Below, piece by piece: positions 29,681-42,409 of a stretch of DNA of 64,000 nucleotides. A program made the translations under genes and the position numbers. Source of the DNA: Nephromyces sp. MM_2019. Its lineage: Eukaryota > Apicomplexa > Aconoidasida > Nephromycida. Every line of letters begins with the position of its first letter. Position 1 is the stretch's first letter. The notes below the pieces were generated by a model. That model did no database searches. It had not been told where the DNA came from and worked only from the letters and a program-made list of their open reading frames with translations. The stretch is taken from assembly GCA_015657535.1 (NCBI GenBank), contig JADHZB010000405.1, positions 1 through 64,000 of the forward strand, read 5' to 3'.

Positions 29681-32377
29681 TTATGTGTGAAGTGTTTCTG
29701 GAAGAAGCTTGGTTTGCACTATTTCTAGTTAAATTAATAAAAATTATTTGGAATAATCCATTCCTACTTTAAAGCTTGTATAGCAGTCATTTGAGTTCAA
29801 GAATATCTAAGACTAAATGTAATAAAAGAAACAACGTACAAATATAAATTTTGAAGTTAAAAAGTTTGTTTTAAAGTGTATACCTATATGGAGAGTATCA
29901 GAATGCGGATGGACAAAGCTACCAAACCTGCCAAAGTCGTCATAACCGTCCCACTTGGATATCGAAAAATCATTTGTTCTCGCCGGCTTTCTTTCATTTC
30001 CACATTGAAAGACATATGTGGCTATCTTTCCACAAGGAATCTAAATTGGAAAAAATAACGTCAAATTACATGGTTGATATATCAAAAGTCTTATTTTCAG
30101 AATGAAAAGCGCTAAATAAGTTTGCTTTTCATATTTAAAAACGTGTTTGTTATAGTGATTATATTTCAGGAATTTACAGATAAAGCAAGTCCATAATGGC
30201 TATTAGCCCATTCATCATTTGATGATGGGGAAGAACACACTGTTATTTTCAATAGGATGTCATCAAGTTCACCGTCGGGGTCAGAAAAAGTTGAGGTAAT
30301 GCTTCCATTGCTTTGAGAGTGTGTTGCAAGCTAATACATTATAAGTTAAAGCTAATTTTAAAAATAAGATAGTATCATATCAAATTCTTACCAATGAAAC
30401 ATATCTTATTCTCCATTCCAAGCGAAAAAGAGCATTTTGTATATTTTCTTTAGAGGTTAAAAATGAAGACTCTAGTTTAGGGTTAACGTTTCTATAATAT
30501 TGCAAAAATTTATAAATAAACATGGTTATTTTATAAAAAGCATTTAGTATAACTGAAGCAGAACAAAAGAGTAATGCTACTCTAACTAAGAGATTGTAAA
30601 ATTCTTACTCATCATGAGCTACAATGTAGTTGATTTTATTCGGTGATTTGAGAGAGCAAGTTAGTTGTGAAGGTGTTTGCTCAAATGGTTCACGAGAGGA
30701 ACTAGAAATAGAATAAGCTCTATTTCGATATCCTGTCACATAATGAGAAAATTTATTTAATTCATTAATATCATCTAGCTAGATAACTTTATTTACCATT
30801 TGGTTGATTATCTAACTCTCTTAGTAAGTTTTCAAGGTGATTGTTTTCTTTCTCATTTATATCAGGATTTCGTAGTGGTGTTTTGGGTAATGTATTATTT
30901 GGTTCAGATAAAAAAAACTTTGAGTTTTCATTACTTATGCTATCAAAGTCGTGATTAGGAATTCCAGAGCTCATTTTAGGATGCGTAAGCATGTTTTGAG
31001 TGGAGTTGAAAGCTGGGCTATGTAACAAGTCTTTGCCAGGTGGAGATCCAGAAGAATTTATGTGGTTAGATGACGTATTGAATGTTGGATTATCTCCCAA
31101 GTGGGCTAGAGAGTTTGGTGAAAATTGGAACCTTTCTTTGTGGGGGTGTGCCTTTGGGTTGTTGTTGGTAGTAGATATCGGAGAGTTGTTATGAAAACTC
31201 CCTAACAATTTTAATGAATTCGATGAAATTTCAGTCTGACTATGTAGGTTGTGAGTATCCATTTTGTTTGAATTGGGATAATGTGGATTATTTGCTTGTC
31301 CGGCATTATTTTGTATTTGATTATTGAATCTATGAGGTGAATCTTGGAAGAATAGGTCAAAATTAGGATTACGATCTCGGATGAAATCAAGTTCGACAGC
31401 AGAGTGAAATCGACCTCTAGGTTGAGTAATATCGAAAGGAGGCTTGCTTGTAGGATATGCTGTGAAATGATTAAAATTCTCTAGAAAATTTTGTAATTCA
31501 GATGCACTAGGTTTTTCATTTGGTATTTGGCGATCGGGGTTTATCCCAGCGGGGATCCTGACACCTGTATTAGGAGAGGTTTGATTTACTGAGGAGCGGT
31601 CAAAATTGTGGTTGGATATTGCCCGTTCACCAAGTTTATGTTGTGTATTCTGGACGTATTCATCGGAAAAATTACTGAGCATGGACCGGGTAATGCTTAA
31701 TTCGCTTTTTAAGGCTGCATTCTCATTTTTCAACGATTGAATTTCACTAAGGATTTCTTGATGTGAATTTTTAACAAGTAATAGCAGATCTGCAAAATTG
31801 AATTATGAGAAAAAATAATTCGAAGACAAGCTTAAGCATTTTAAACTTTTAGATTAAAAAAGTATACCATGCACTTTCTTATCAGTGGATTGGGTAACTT
31901 CTTCTCTGAAAGAGTTAACTTCGGTTGCTAAGCACTTGATTTGTATATGTGACTGTCGCGAAAGCTCCAATATTAAGTGTAAGAGATCTTGCTGCGAAAG
32001 TCCATCCTGTTGCAAGCTGCTAGCTTCCTGTTTAGAGTGGTCTTTGAGTGACGGAATATAACAAAAAGCATTGGTTTATCGTGTTTTATTGTTTTTAAAT
32101 GGGTGTTTAAAAGAATAATAGGATATGATTAATTTGCTTACCTATGCTGTTTGGGAAATCCATCTTGTGTATCTCAGCCCCAAGTTGATTAGCGTTCAGA
32201 ATATTACGAGGACCATTAAATATATCATTATGAATTTCTGTAAGAATCAATCAGGTCAATTAAAAATTTTGAAACAGCTAATTAGCTGTGGCATAGCTCT
32301 GATATTTAGCAGTTATAGTATAGAATTGTGATGAAAAAATATTTTATACCTAATAATGAATAGTTTTCATCTGACAT
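29681..32377 (-). CDS. Coiled-coil, Asn-rich protein with unrecognised C-terminal domain
   Basis: Nine exons: 32377-32350, 32237-32142, 32041-31868, 31789-30797, 30732-30609, 30491-30392, 30330-30178, 30040-29884, 29724-29681; 622 residues, every junction in phase. Residues 1-100 are Gln/Ser/Asp-rich; about 70-125 form a predicted coiled coil (LILELSRQSHIQIK, EILSEIQSLKNENAALKSEL). Residues 130-430 are low-complexity, rich in Asn, Ser, Pro and His. The C-terminal 170 residues have ordinary composition and look like a folded, strand-rich domain: NALFRLEWRIRYVSL, DPDGELDDILLKITVC, ANSHYGLALSIPCGKIATYV, SKWDGYDDFGRFGSFVHPHS. The short last exon (HIEIVQTKLLPETLHT) is the least certain part. No family recognised; no signal peptide or membrane segment. 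Transcribed away from the CCp gene, sharing a 1.6-kb upstream region. Confidence 0.72.
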
Positions 32378-33977
32378 CGTTCTTTATAATTGGGTGTATT
32401 TAAGTTTGCAAGAAAAAAAGAATTATCCTCTTTTGAGAAGCAATCTAAAGTGCCTTGGAGTAAGTTTGGCTTTATCCTTATATGAAAAATAAAGCAGTTT
32501 TGTGTAAGAAATTTGCTTAGGGGTAAATTCAGAAATTAGTGAATAGTTTGTATTTATATATATTAAACTTTAGATTAAAAGATGAATTTCTTTTCAAAAA
32601 ATTTATCTCAAATTAGGGTATTCTGATAATATATATACACGTAAAGATGTAAGCTATGTTAGTGATGGTGTTTGTGCATGTTATGGATATTGTTCATATT
32701 GTTGACATTAGATATTTATTATATGTAAAACCTAATCTATCTTATATTTGTCGTCTTAACAATTTTTGAAAGTTTCCAATTTCATAGCTCACTTGAAATT
32801 CAATGATTTGGTTTGTAATGGTGACGTAGCTGGGGATGTTATATTCACACTATGTAATTTGGATTAGTATGGTTGTTAGCTATTAAAGGCTAGCAAGCAA
32901 GATTAATCTAAACGATTTGAGTATTCATATAACTTAAGATTTTTAACACTATGAAAATCTAGGGGTATTGTTAAATACATATACTGCTGCAAGCTTGAGG
33001 CAACTGAAATACAGTACACACACACCTGGGAGCTTGAATTTATACAAAATAGCACTAATAAACCTTAAAACACAAATTGCTATTGATTAGTTTATAATTT
33101 TTGCAAAAAGACTTTTTCTTAAGTGGTTTGAAGCTGAGTCACATTGAAAGAGAAAAAGGCTTAACAACAAGGTGGTTAACTAGATTCGATAAAATTCACG
33201 AGTTATTAGTATAATTCAAGACTACTTTATCATACGCACATAAGCTTAAACTTGCTCAAATATCATAAAATTATAAAAGATTTACGATATTGGGATTATG
33301 CAATCTTAAATATAATTTAGAATTGAAAATTCACCAGTTATCGAACAATGAAAACAACTAATAAGTTGTAAACATTTTTTTGATTGACGATTTTATTGGT
33401 TTCTTGTGGAACTTACACAATTCTGATAGTTTATGACTAGGACTTAATGTGAATACAAGACTTGTAGGCATGATTATCGAAATATAAACATACACCCCAC
33501 CCTTAAAAGAGTAGAACATTTTGAGTTAAAGAAAACTATTACTAGTCTTTTTGCTACAATGACCTGTGATAAATTAAAAATAGATAAATTTTATGTTTTA
33601 TTTTTTAAACAAGAAGCTTAGAATTTTTATTTTCTGTTTCATACTTTAAAGCAACAGTATAAGCTAAGAATAAATTTTTTGAATCTCTTGTGCTACAATA
33701 AACTAATTTAAAATTTGATTTATTAGAGAATTGTGTTTGGTATGATGTTTTATAATAAAATAAATATTACGTATGAGGAAAAAATATGTAGGTACACCTT
33801 ATGTGTAGTAAGTCAAAATATATTCTATTGTTTGTTACATTCAATTAAAAAATTTCTTGTAATCAATTATTATCTTTTCTGATTAAAAAAAGCTATATAA
33901 AAATCAATCAGCAAAACAGTGAGTGATTGGATTTATAAAATCATAATTCCACATAAAATACTTTCACAGTAGTAAAA
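32378..33977. promoter_or_regulatory. Shared 5' region of divergent genes
   Basis: 1.6 kb between the start of the minus-strand coiled-coil protein and the start of the plus-strand CCp-type gene, so it must contain both promoters. No element could be identified with confidence. Confidence 0.45.
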
Positions 33978-36900
33978 ATGACCAAAAAGCGGTCGAAAAG
34001 TATTGTATTTTATGTCCTTTTGTTGTACATTAACATAAAGTTCATTCTATCACAAAACAATGACGTAAATGATACTAGTTTGAAAGATCAGACTCATATA
34101 ATGTATGTGAAAGTCAAATCTGCGGTGGCGAGTTCGACTTTTTCCAGGTGAATGTCAAATGATTTCTTTATAAAAGTAGTCTATAAATTAATTCAGTTTA
34201 GGAAAAAATGGAATTCCTGAGTTTTCAGCGGAAAACGCACTTAGAAAAGGTTCTGGTTATTGGTGTTCAGAAGGAGGTATCAAAAGTGGGGAAGAAGTAA
34301 CATTTAGAGGACATCTAGATAAACGAAGAATGGTTAGGGGTATATCTATTAATTGGGCTTATGCACCTGAAAAAGGTTCAATAAATAATGACTTTAATAC
34401 AACTTGTAATAAAATTATTAGTTATAATTAAAACAAGCTTTGATGGACTTAATTATAGTGACACATCTGGTGAACAAGAAGTCCCTCCAAGTGAAGGTAA
34501 TCGAATAATTTTGATTAAAAAAAGAGAGTATTGAGAATATGTTAGTCCCCGTTGAACAAAACATCTTTTTCCCGATTGAGATGCAAATTCTGAGTTTCGA
34601 AATCATTATGAAAAGCCCTAGGAATAATTTTTTGGGGATAAATCATGTCCAACTAATATCTAGTGGACATCCAATATTCCAAATTATAAGTGGGATATCT
34701 AATTTATCTGAGGTTATAAAATGTTAAATATTATAAATCTTCCAAATTAAGTGCTTCGAAAGGAACTGTGCTTGAAAAGTGATTACCAAGAAGAAATTGT
34801 ATTGATAGGATGTGTCGAAATGATTAGCGATTTGAATGATTATGGGATTTGGAGAATGAATAACCAAAGTAAGATATATTGTATGTGTTATAATGATGTT
34901 TAATGGTATCGTTCTAAAAGAACAAATAGAAAACCCACTAACAAATCGGTGCCTTTCTCTGAAAGATAATGTCGTTAATGAGGGTGGGACTATTATATTG
35001 GAAGATTGCCATTCAGCACATGCCCTAGGTGATGGTAGGAGCTCATGGTAATAAAACTAAAAAGTTTTAGAGCTTTAATTATACACTTATTGTCGTAGGG
35101 ATCTTAGACCAAATAATCAATTAAAACTACTGAATGGTGGTAATATGTGCCTCTCACAGTTCGGGTCACAAGCAGGAATGAGTAATGTTGCCACCCAAAA
35201 ATCTATAAAAGCTGATTATAATCGAATAAATGACGAACTACACTTGATAGATAAAGCTATTGATGGTGATGAAAGTACATACTGGGTGTGTCTGTTTTTA
35301 AATGTTTTTTAATTCTATATTATGTGTTGAAAGGCCTCAGAGGAGTTTGTAATAAATATAATTCCACCTGAAATAAAAATCGAGATTAATTTGGGTGACT
35401 CTTACAAGCTTCAAGTTTTAGAAATCAATTGGGAATATCCCGCATCCAAATACTCAATCGACATTAGTATTGATGGCAAGACCTGGGTTGAGAAGATAAA
35501 AAGAGTTTCCAATTCTTTTACACATACACGAGATTCTTTGAAGGCTTCTGTTGCAAAGTACCTCCGAATAAAGTTGTTAGCACCACATCCTGAATTGTCG
35601 TAAGAGCTAATGTAGCTAATTTCTAACATGTTGATATCTTTTTAAAGAAAAGTTAATGATCGAATCATTTATGGGATTAGAGAAATTATGGTGCTTAGCA
35701 ATCGGCTCAAAAGTGTTGTAGAGGATTGTGATATAGCAAAAGAATCTCACGATGCTCGAGATAAATTCTTTTTCAAGCATCTTACTGAAATAGATTTAAT
35801 TACTAGTAAATCGCTTATAGAAAAGAATGAAGCTGCAAAAGAGGCTGTAATCAAAATTGAGGAAGAGTTTAATAATATCGAGCTAATGAGGCCACAGATA
35901 CGGTTTTGTGAGGAATCAAAAGGGTTTGATAGTTCTAGAATATCTAGTTACACTATCCAACTTGCGGAAATGAAAGAAAAGATAGAATCTCAAGGTAAAT
36001 CATTCAAGTTTTATTCTTTCGATGAGATGAATTTAATTGAGAGCACCTTAGTTGAAAAAATAAAATTGATCAAAACAGCAGTTAATCCACAAGTTGAAAT
36101 GGGTAAATTGATGATAGGACATAGAAAGTCGAGTCTTATTAAAGACTGTTATGATCTATCGATGAGGTCAACGGGAGCTATATCAGGATTTTACTTCATT
36201 AAGCCACCCTGTTCAAAAAAAGTGATTAGAGCATTTTGTGATATGAAAACACTCTCAACCTATTTTATTCCTGATGGTGTGAGCAATGTTTTAATATTAA
36301 AATTTGTAACTAAATAAAAATACAAAGGAGATGAGATAGTTAGTCGAGTACAAGATGTTCAAGAAATATGCTACTGTAAATTGGAATTATAGATTCAATT
36401 ATTAAGATTGTAATTATTTCAAAGCTTATGGTCTTTGGCCAATTCATCTTCATTCTCAAAAGCAAATTGGATCGATTATGAAATTAATGAAAATTATAAA
36501 AGCTGACTTAACAATGCCAATACCGATTGCTATAGAAACCTGGCCTGGAACCTATATGAGCTTAGATTTAATTTATGACGTAAGATTTTGGTCTTTCAAT
36601 ATCGTTAAATAGGCTTATGTGTGTTGAAGGTGACGCCAATTATTAAAAATAATCTTCGAGAGATCAATCTTCAAAGCACCATTGGAGTTGGTGCATCAGG
36701 TGTAGAAGTATTCGATTCATCAACTAACCTAATGTCTAATATTTTATGTCAGTCATGAATAATCTTATGAAATATCCATATAATGAAACTTCTTGTAGGC
36801 TCATCTAATACAGATTTTACTTCACCACCAGATGAAAAAATAGAGTTAAATTGTGAATCAGATTTTAGAACAAATGTTTTGTTACCGAGTATTATAGCCA

Positions 36901-39900
36901 ATGATGTAATTGTTAAATGCCCATTAGATTGTGAAATAGGTGATAATGTATGATTTACGAGGGTTTAAGGATTTAAATATTTTTAAAATAAGATAATCAG
37001 ATTGTCATTGGTGGGAATAATGATGGTTACCACGAAAAAAGCAAAATTTGTGCATCCGCGTTTCATTCGGGAATATCATTTGAAGTAGAATTTAAGATAA
37101 GACCAATAGAGGCTCCGAGTCATTTTTATGGAGAATCAAAAAATGGAATAAAATCGGAAAGTTATTTAGGGCCGAAGTCCTTTACAGCTTACAAGATTAT
37201 TAGACATGAAGATGAGTGTCCTAAAAAAATTTATGATAATCCAATCTATAAAGATTCAAATCAAGGGAAGCAAATTCAAAAGCCCAATAGTGTAGATTCA
37301 ATTGCTCGAGAGACTATTTCTTCAGCTTCAAAAGTAGTGAAAAATTCAAACTATTCAAAATTTTAAATAAATTTTGGTCAGTATGTGGGTGAACTTCCAT
37401 ATGAACAAGGGCTGATGATAGTTGATGAAGATATTAGTGAATCAATGATAGAAGAAATGAAAAAGCTTATCAATATAATTCAGATGAATTTCGAAGAGTT
37501 TGATTCAAAGTTTATTTCGCGAGTTGCAAAGAGAGTTGGCCTATTAGTTTCTAGAACAAGAGGCTTTTTAAAAAGTGCATCTGAAAAACTTTCCAACCTC
37601 AAAGTATGAAAAATCTTAACTTTCGATATCATATCATTGTTTCCAGTCGAAAATGAAAGTAGCTGTAGAGCAAAGTGCGGGACTTTCGGATGAACTTCAT
37701 AAAAGAAAGCAAACTATCGATAGCTTAACTCGGTATAGTTATCAAGACTTTGAGAGGGTAATTAGACTTGATACTTTAATTGCATTAAAATGACCTTGTC
37801 GACTAGGTGAAAAAATCACGAGTTGAGCAATCAGCGTTTGAATCTTGGAGCCTTCAGCAGTTTAATCAGTACGAGTTTTACGATGTTTTCGCTAATAAAG
37901 ACTCTAAAGAAACAATAGGTCAGTAAATTTAAGTATTTAATGGCTTATACAAAATATAAATTTATATATATTTTAGGCTTAAGTGATTGGAAGATAGAAA
38001 ACAAGTATAATGACAGGAAAAATACAGTAGTCTTGGTGCAAGCTGCTCGTGTCAGTACTATTGAAGAAAATAATTCTATATCTGGATCGTATCTAATGCT
38101 CAAAAATAAAAATTTTTTTGACTTTTCATTAAATGTTGATGTCAATATAGTGGGGTCTGGATCCGTTGCAGTTTTGTTCCATATGAAGGATTTTGAGAAT
38201 ATGTATTTTTTAGAGTTCAAGCAAGTGTGGATTTGTTAATATTATTTGTTTTAAATTAATATGTGAGAGCTTAGAAGGACCAACGATTTAAAAGATTAAT
38301 AAAAGTTATAGACGGTATGCCAATAGAAATTGCAAAGATTGAAGATGGAGGCTATATAGAAAATGGTGGATAAGTCTATCTATCAAATTCTTTGACTATT
38401 TTCAAATTTATCATATTTTATATAGAATGGATCAGTGTAAGAATAGAAATGATCCGTTCAAGAATAAAAATTTATTTCGCACAACCCAACGAAATAAAAT
38501 ATACATATCAAAAGCCAAAATTTGATCTTTTAGATGGATCGTTATCAAGTGGAACAATTGGGTTCTTTTCAAATGATATTGATTCCGTAGGGTTCCATGG
38601 AGTCTCAATTGAATCATTGCCATGTGTTAAGAATGAAGAAAAGTTTGAGATTCAGAAAATGCCAAGTTGTGGTAACTATAAATAAATTAGCAAGGTTCAG
38701 AATTAATTAAAATATTAGGAAGTTATAAAGAAGATTTTTCAACTAATTTTATAAGCCATTGGAAAGTTTATGATCCTGCAAAAGTTGTCTATGGCTTGTC
38801 TGTAAGAAATTTGATTAGAATTTAGCATTTATAATAAACTGCTTTATAATGAAGGATTGGAAAGTTATGAAAAACGTCGGTGGAGAGAAAAATGTACTTG
38901 CGCAACTCAACTTAATTAAGACATATGCAAATGATGAGGTCAGAGAAATTGTATGTATAAAAACATCATAAAGACTCCATTTGAATTAAGTTACCTACAA
39001 TATCCTTACTAAAGAAATATTGGGGATGTCAAGAGGGAACTTTTACTTTTTATGTACTCCCACAATGTGAAGGTTAGCTCTCGAAATGAGTAGATACCTA
39101 AGGATTCAAAATTATATAATCAAAACAGGTGGGATTTATGGGGCAGTTATTAATTTCAAGGACCAAGAAAATTACATCCTAATCGAAATTGGGCAAGATT
39201 TTGCTCAAATAAGGAAAATTGTAGCAGGAAATATTTCATTAGTATCAAAGTCCATCCTATATGGTTACAAAGTGAACCAATGGAACGAGTTAAGTGTAAG
39301 ATATGGGGCAAACTTATTGACTGTCATTGGCTCGGATAGTCCAGCACATTTGCCAATATTTAATGTTATTACTGGTGGTAAGTTATTTCAAAATTATATC
39401 ACATTGAGTGCTCAATTGAGTTGCTAGATTCCAAAAGTGGAGCCGTAGGGCTAATATCATACAATTGTGCTGGAGTTGCATATGCTAACATAACTTTTGA
39501 GTCTAAACAAACCAAAATGAACGTTAAAAAGTCAAATATTTCTCCTACAGAATTTCTAATGAAAGACATTAATCCCAAAAGTTGTTCAAACCTCGATTTT
39601 TTTCAGAGGTAGGCATACTAAAAAGTATTTAAAACATTCTAATGACATACTATTTTACTTAGAAAAAAAATTTGTCTAAATAATTTAGCTTTGAATTCAA
39701 CAGTAGAATATTGTGAAAGAAATTTCTGCTATTCTTGTTGCAAAGGAATTTACAAAACATCTTCTAAGGTTAAATTTACTTAATAAAATGGTAGTCACTC
39801 ACTATAAAATTTCTCTAAAGGCTTTAAAAACATGTGCAAAATTGTGTGAAGAAGATTATAACCAGCACCAAATGGAAGAAAAGATATTTGAAATTTACAA

Positions 39901-40190
39901 AGAAAATTGTAGAGTTGATCGTAACAAGTTATATGATAAATGTGTGAAATCAAGAAATTCAAATCAATGCCTTGGTAATTGAGTTATATTCTTCTCTATT
40001 TGAGCTTTGAAATAATATGATTTTTTGAAGTCAAAAAATGTAAATTTTGCTGCCAGACAGTCAAATTGCCACAGAGGTTACTTTATACCATAACAAAAGC
40101 TCGATATACTAAAATCCTTATAGCTTTCAGATACCCGAAATCAATCTTGACGATTTGAAGTCATATTGTGAATTGGAGATTTGTAGCTGA
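33978..40190 (+). CDS. CCp-type LCCL/discoidin adhesive protein (CCp1/CCp2-like)
   Basis: Secreted multidomain protein of 1605 residues in 29 exons (33978-34147, 34197-34375, 34422-34496, 34525-34712, 34763-34868, 34921-35047, 35099-35285, 35334-35599, 35648-36276, 36328-36375, 36425-36579, 36630-36747, 36799-36947, 37001-37333, 37382-37603, 37647-37757, 37807-37918, 37977-38224, 38275-38365, 38426-38671, 38701-38801, 38855-38950, 39015-39072, 39129-39377, 39428-39608, 39663-39768, 39821-39974, 40031-40076, 40124-40190). Signal peptide at 1-28; discoidin-like domain about 60-205 (GYWCSEGGIKSGE, RRMVRGISINWAYAP); ricin-like stretch about 215-300; second discoidin 320-435; helical 440-600; fibrinogen-like/NEC 610-745 (CYDLSMRSTGAISGFYFI, YGLWPIHLHS); LCCL about 765-865 (CPLDCEI, SKICASAFHSG, NGIKSESY); coiled coil 915-1050; two lectin/LamG-like units 1065-1275 and 1300-1480; Cys-rich tail. 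This order matches Plasmodium CCp1/CCp2, gametocyte-surface adhesins; sexual-stage expression is inferred from the family. Confidence 0.92.
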
Positions 40191-40229
40191 TGGTATAAAA
40201 TTATTTCCTGAGAGTGATAAAGATTTTTG

Positions 40230-41592
40230 TCAAAATAAAAAAGGGATAATTTTAGCCCTATGCCTGAATTAAGAGACAGAATTTGGTAATCATTTTTTGA
40301 TTATCTGTTAAATTATCTAATTAACCTGGGGTAATCTCGTCCAAATTTGGCCAAGTACCAATTATGGGTACTTGTTGCTGAAGTTGAACAAAAGAATCTT
40401 ATATAATAAATAATTAATTTTAATTTTAATTACCATTTTCGAGCATTGTCATTGTTACAAAATAAAATGCAAAAAGTCTGAAATTAATATGAGTGTATCT
40501 ATAAGAATGTTAAATTGAATTAATACACCTTACAGAGCATAGCTATATGAGGTTAGCAAAAAGGTAAGGTAGATGCATATTTCCATAAGATAATGAGGGC
40601 AACTAACAAAATTGAATAGGAAGCCATTAGGAACACTATATTTTACTACTGTTCCTGCAATTTATAAATTTAAATAAATATAGAAAATTCAATTATTATG
40701 TTTTCATAACTACCTTTCCGGAGTGAACCCAAGATATGATGGCATTTAAACTTGAAGCAAAATATAGATGTGAGAGATCTTATTTACAAGTGTCTGTAAA
40801 TCTAGTTACTTGTAATATAGAAAAGATTGTAAATCCAATAAATTTTATCATATATAATAATATGTTGCTGTAACTTTGTCGATTGGAGAATAATGTAATA
40901 GGCATCATGATATAAAAGCTGAAGTTGAATTCAAATTATTTTTGAAAAAACTAAATATCTTGTGATAAATTCAAAGCACCTTATGCCTAGGATGTATGCA
41001 GTAATGTGCATCTTGGAATTCTGGGAATGGAAGATATATATTTGTTCATACAGTCTCCTAAATAGATGAACTTGGAATAATATTAATTCCAATAAAGCCT
41101 TGCTATAAAATGTTGCTGTAAAATTATTAAAAAATATAATTCATACATAAAGCTTGTTTAATATAACCAATTCTTACGTACAACCATGTTCTTCCTTAAG
41201 GTCACAATAAAAGACACATGGGCCAAACACACCACTGTTTTGCTAAAAATTGTGTAATGAAAAGTGTGTTTTGATTATTTTATATTTTCTAGCATGTCAA
41301 GGTTTACCAGAATATACATGACTATTAAAAAAGAAGTGACAATAGTGCCTGTAGTATAGAAATGCCAAAACAAATATTTAGGAACTCGCCAGCTAAGGAT
41401 TTTGGCCAAATTTGTATTGTATTGAAGTATAAGGTTGTCAACCGTTTCAGAAGATGATAGGTTTGTATTTTCCAATAGCTTACCATGAGAAGATAAAATC
41501 TTAACCATGGGACAATGGAAAGGAGGAAAGCTACTAACTATAACTACAGACCAGTAGATAATAGGTAGAGTTTTTATCAAAGCTAAATACAT
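40230..41592 (-). CDS. Polyprenol reductase (SRD5A3/DFG10 family)
   Basis: Reductase of the steroid-5-alpha-reductase superfamily acting in the dolichol pathway that feeds protein N-glycosylation in the ER (classically polyprenol to dolichol). Nine exons: 41592-41308, 41242-41182, 41115-40980, 40918-40810, 40750-40714, 40654-40534, 40477-40434, 40377-40326, 40263-40230; 292 residues with about six hydrophobic segments. Family landmarks: SWRVPKYLFWHFYTTG (SRD5A3: QVPKRWFxHFY), FQVHLFRRLYEQIYIF with MHITAYILG, FKCHHILGSLRK, VSCPHYLMEICIYLTF, and the C-terminus THNWYLAKFGRDYPRHRAKI ending IPFLF. Several exons are only 34-52 nt, yet the conserved motifs run across the junctions, which validates the splicing. 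The N-terminus may be short relative to animal proteins. Convergent with the CCp gene, 39 bp between stop codons. Confidence 0.9.
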
Positions 41593-42409
41593 CTTGGATA
41601 GCTATCACAAAAGAATAAAGATATCAAAAGTGAAGTGACCTATAGATATGAAATGAGCTATACATAAATTCAGAGTAGTATTGTGCTTTCTTTGGTGACA
41701 TTTTTAAGTAAGATTCATCTATTTGAAGTCGCATTTTAAGAAGAAAGCTGTATATAAAAAAGTTCTATTTTAATTGATTGTAATCACTCGAGAAGTGCTT
41801 ACACACTTCGAGGTATTCAAGGTAAAATGCTAATGTAAATTTTATAAATTGCCCTCTATGTCATAGAATCACATCAATCAAATTTAATTAGTTAAGTGTT
41901 TTAGACCCTATAGAATCTGTTTAAAGTCATCATGTTAGCTCTAAATTTACCTAGGAAAACCGTTAAATTTATCTAACTAGCACCATATTGACATCTCTAT
42001 CACTACTTTGAATTGGAAAAAAATATCTTAAGTGGAAGGGAAACGGCTATTTTAATCTAACTTATCAGTTGAATTGTAATTAATCATGAAAATAAAATAG
42101 ATTGATTGCTTTTTTCAAGTGTAATTTTCATCATATTTGCAATCAATATGGATCTTTCACTTGAAAGTTATATTATAATATAAATATGGGGAATTGACCC
42201 GAAAGTAATATATATATCCTTAGAACAGTTTGGATTATGAATAGATTGCTCAAAAATTATTGAAAACGCACAAAGCTGTTAAATTATCTTATTCTAAGAA
42301 CATTTTAACTCTTCTACAAGGTTCTCAAAATTTATGGGATTTAGTAATCCATTGTGAAAGTGTGGAAGTTGTAGCTTGAAAAAAAGTAAAAACGTATTGT
42401 TATGCTATT
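41593..42409. other. Intergenic region, no gene seen
   Basis: About 0.8 kb of AT-rich DNA between polyprenol reductase (its upstream side) and the stop of the 1124-residue protein gene. Confidence 0.55.

Noticed and set aside
31000..31194. Open frame on the + strand inside the coiled-coil gene
   Set aside because: It is the shadow of the minus-strand Asn/Ser-rich exon.
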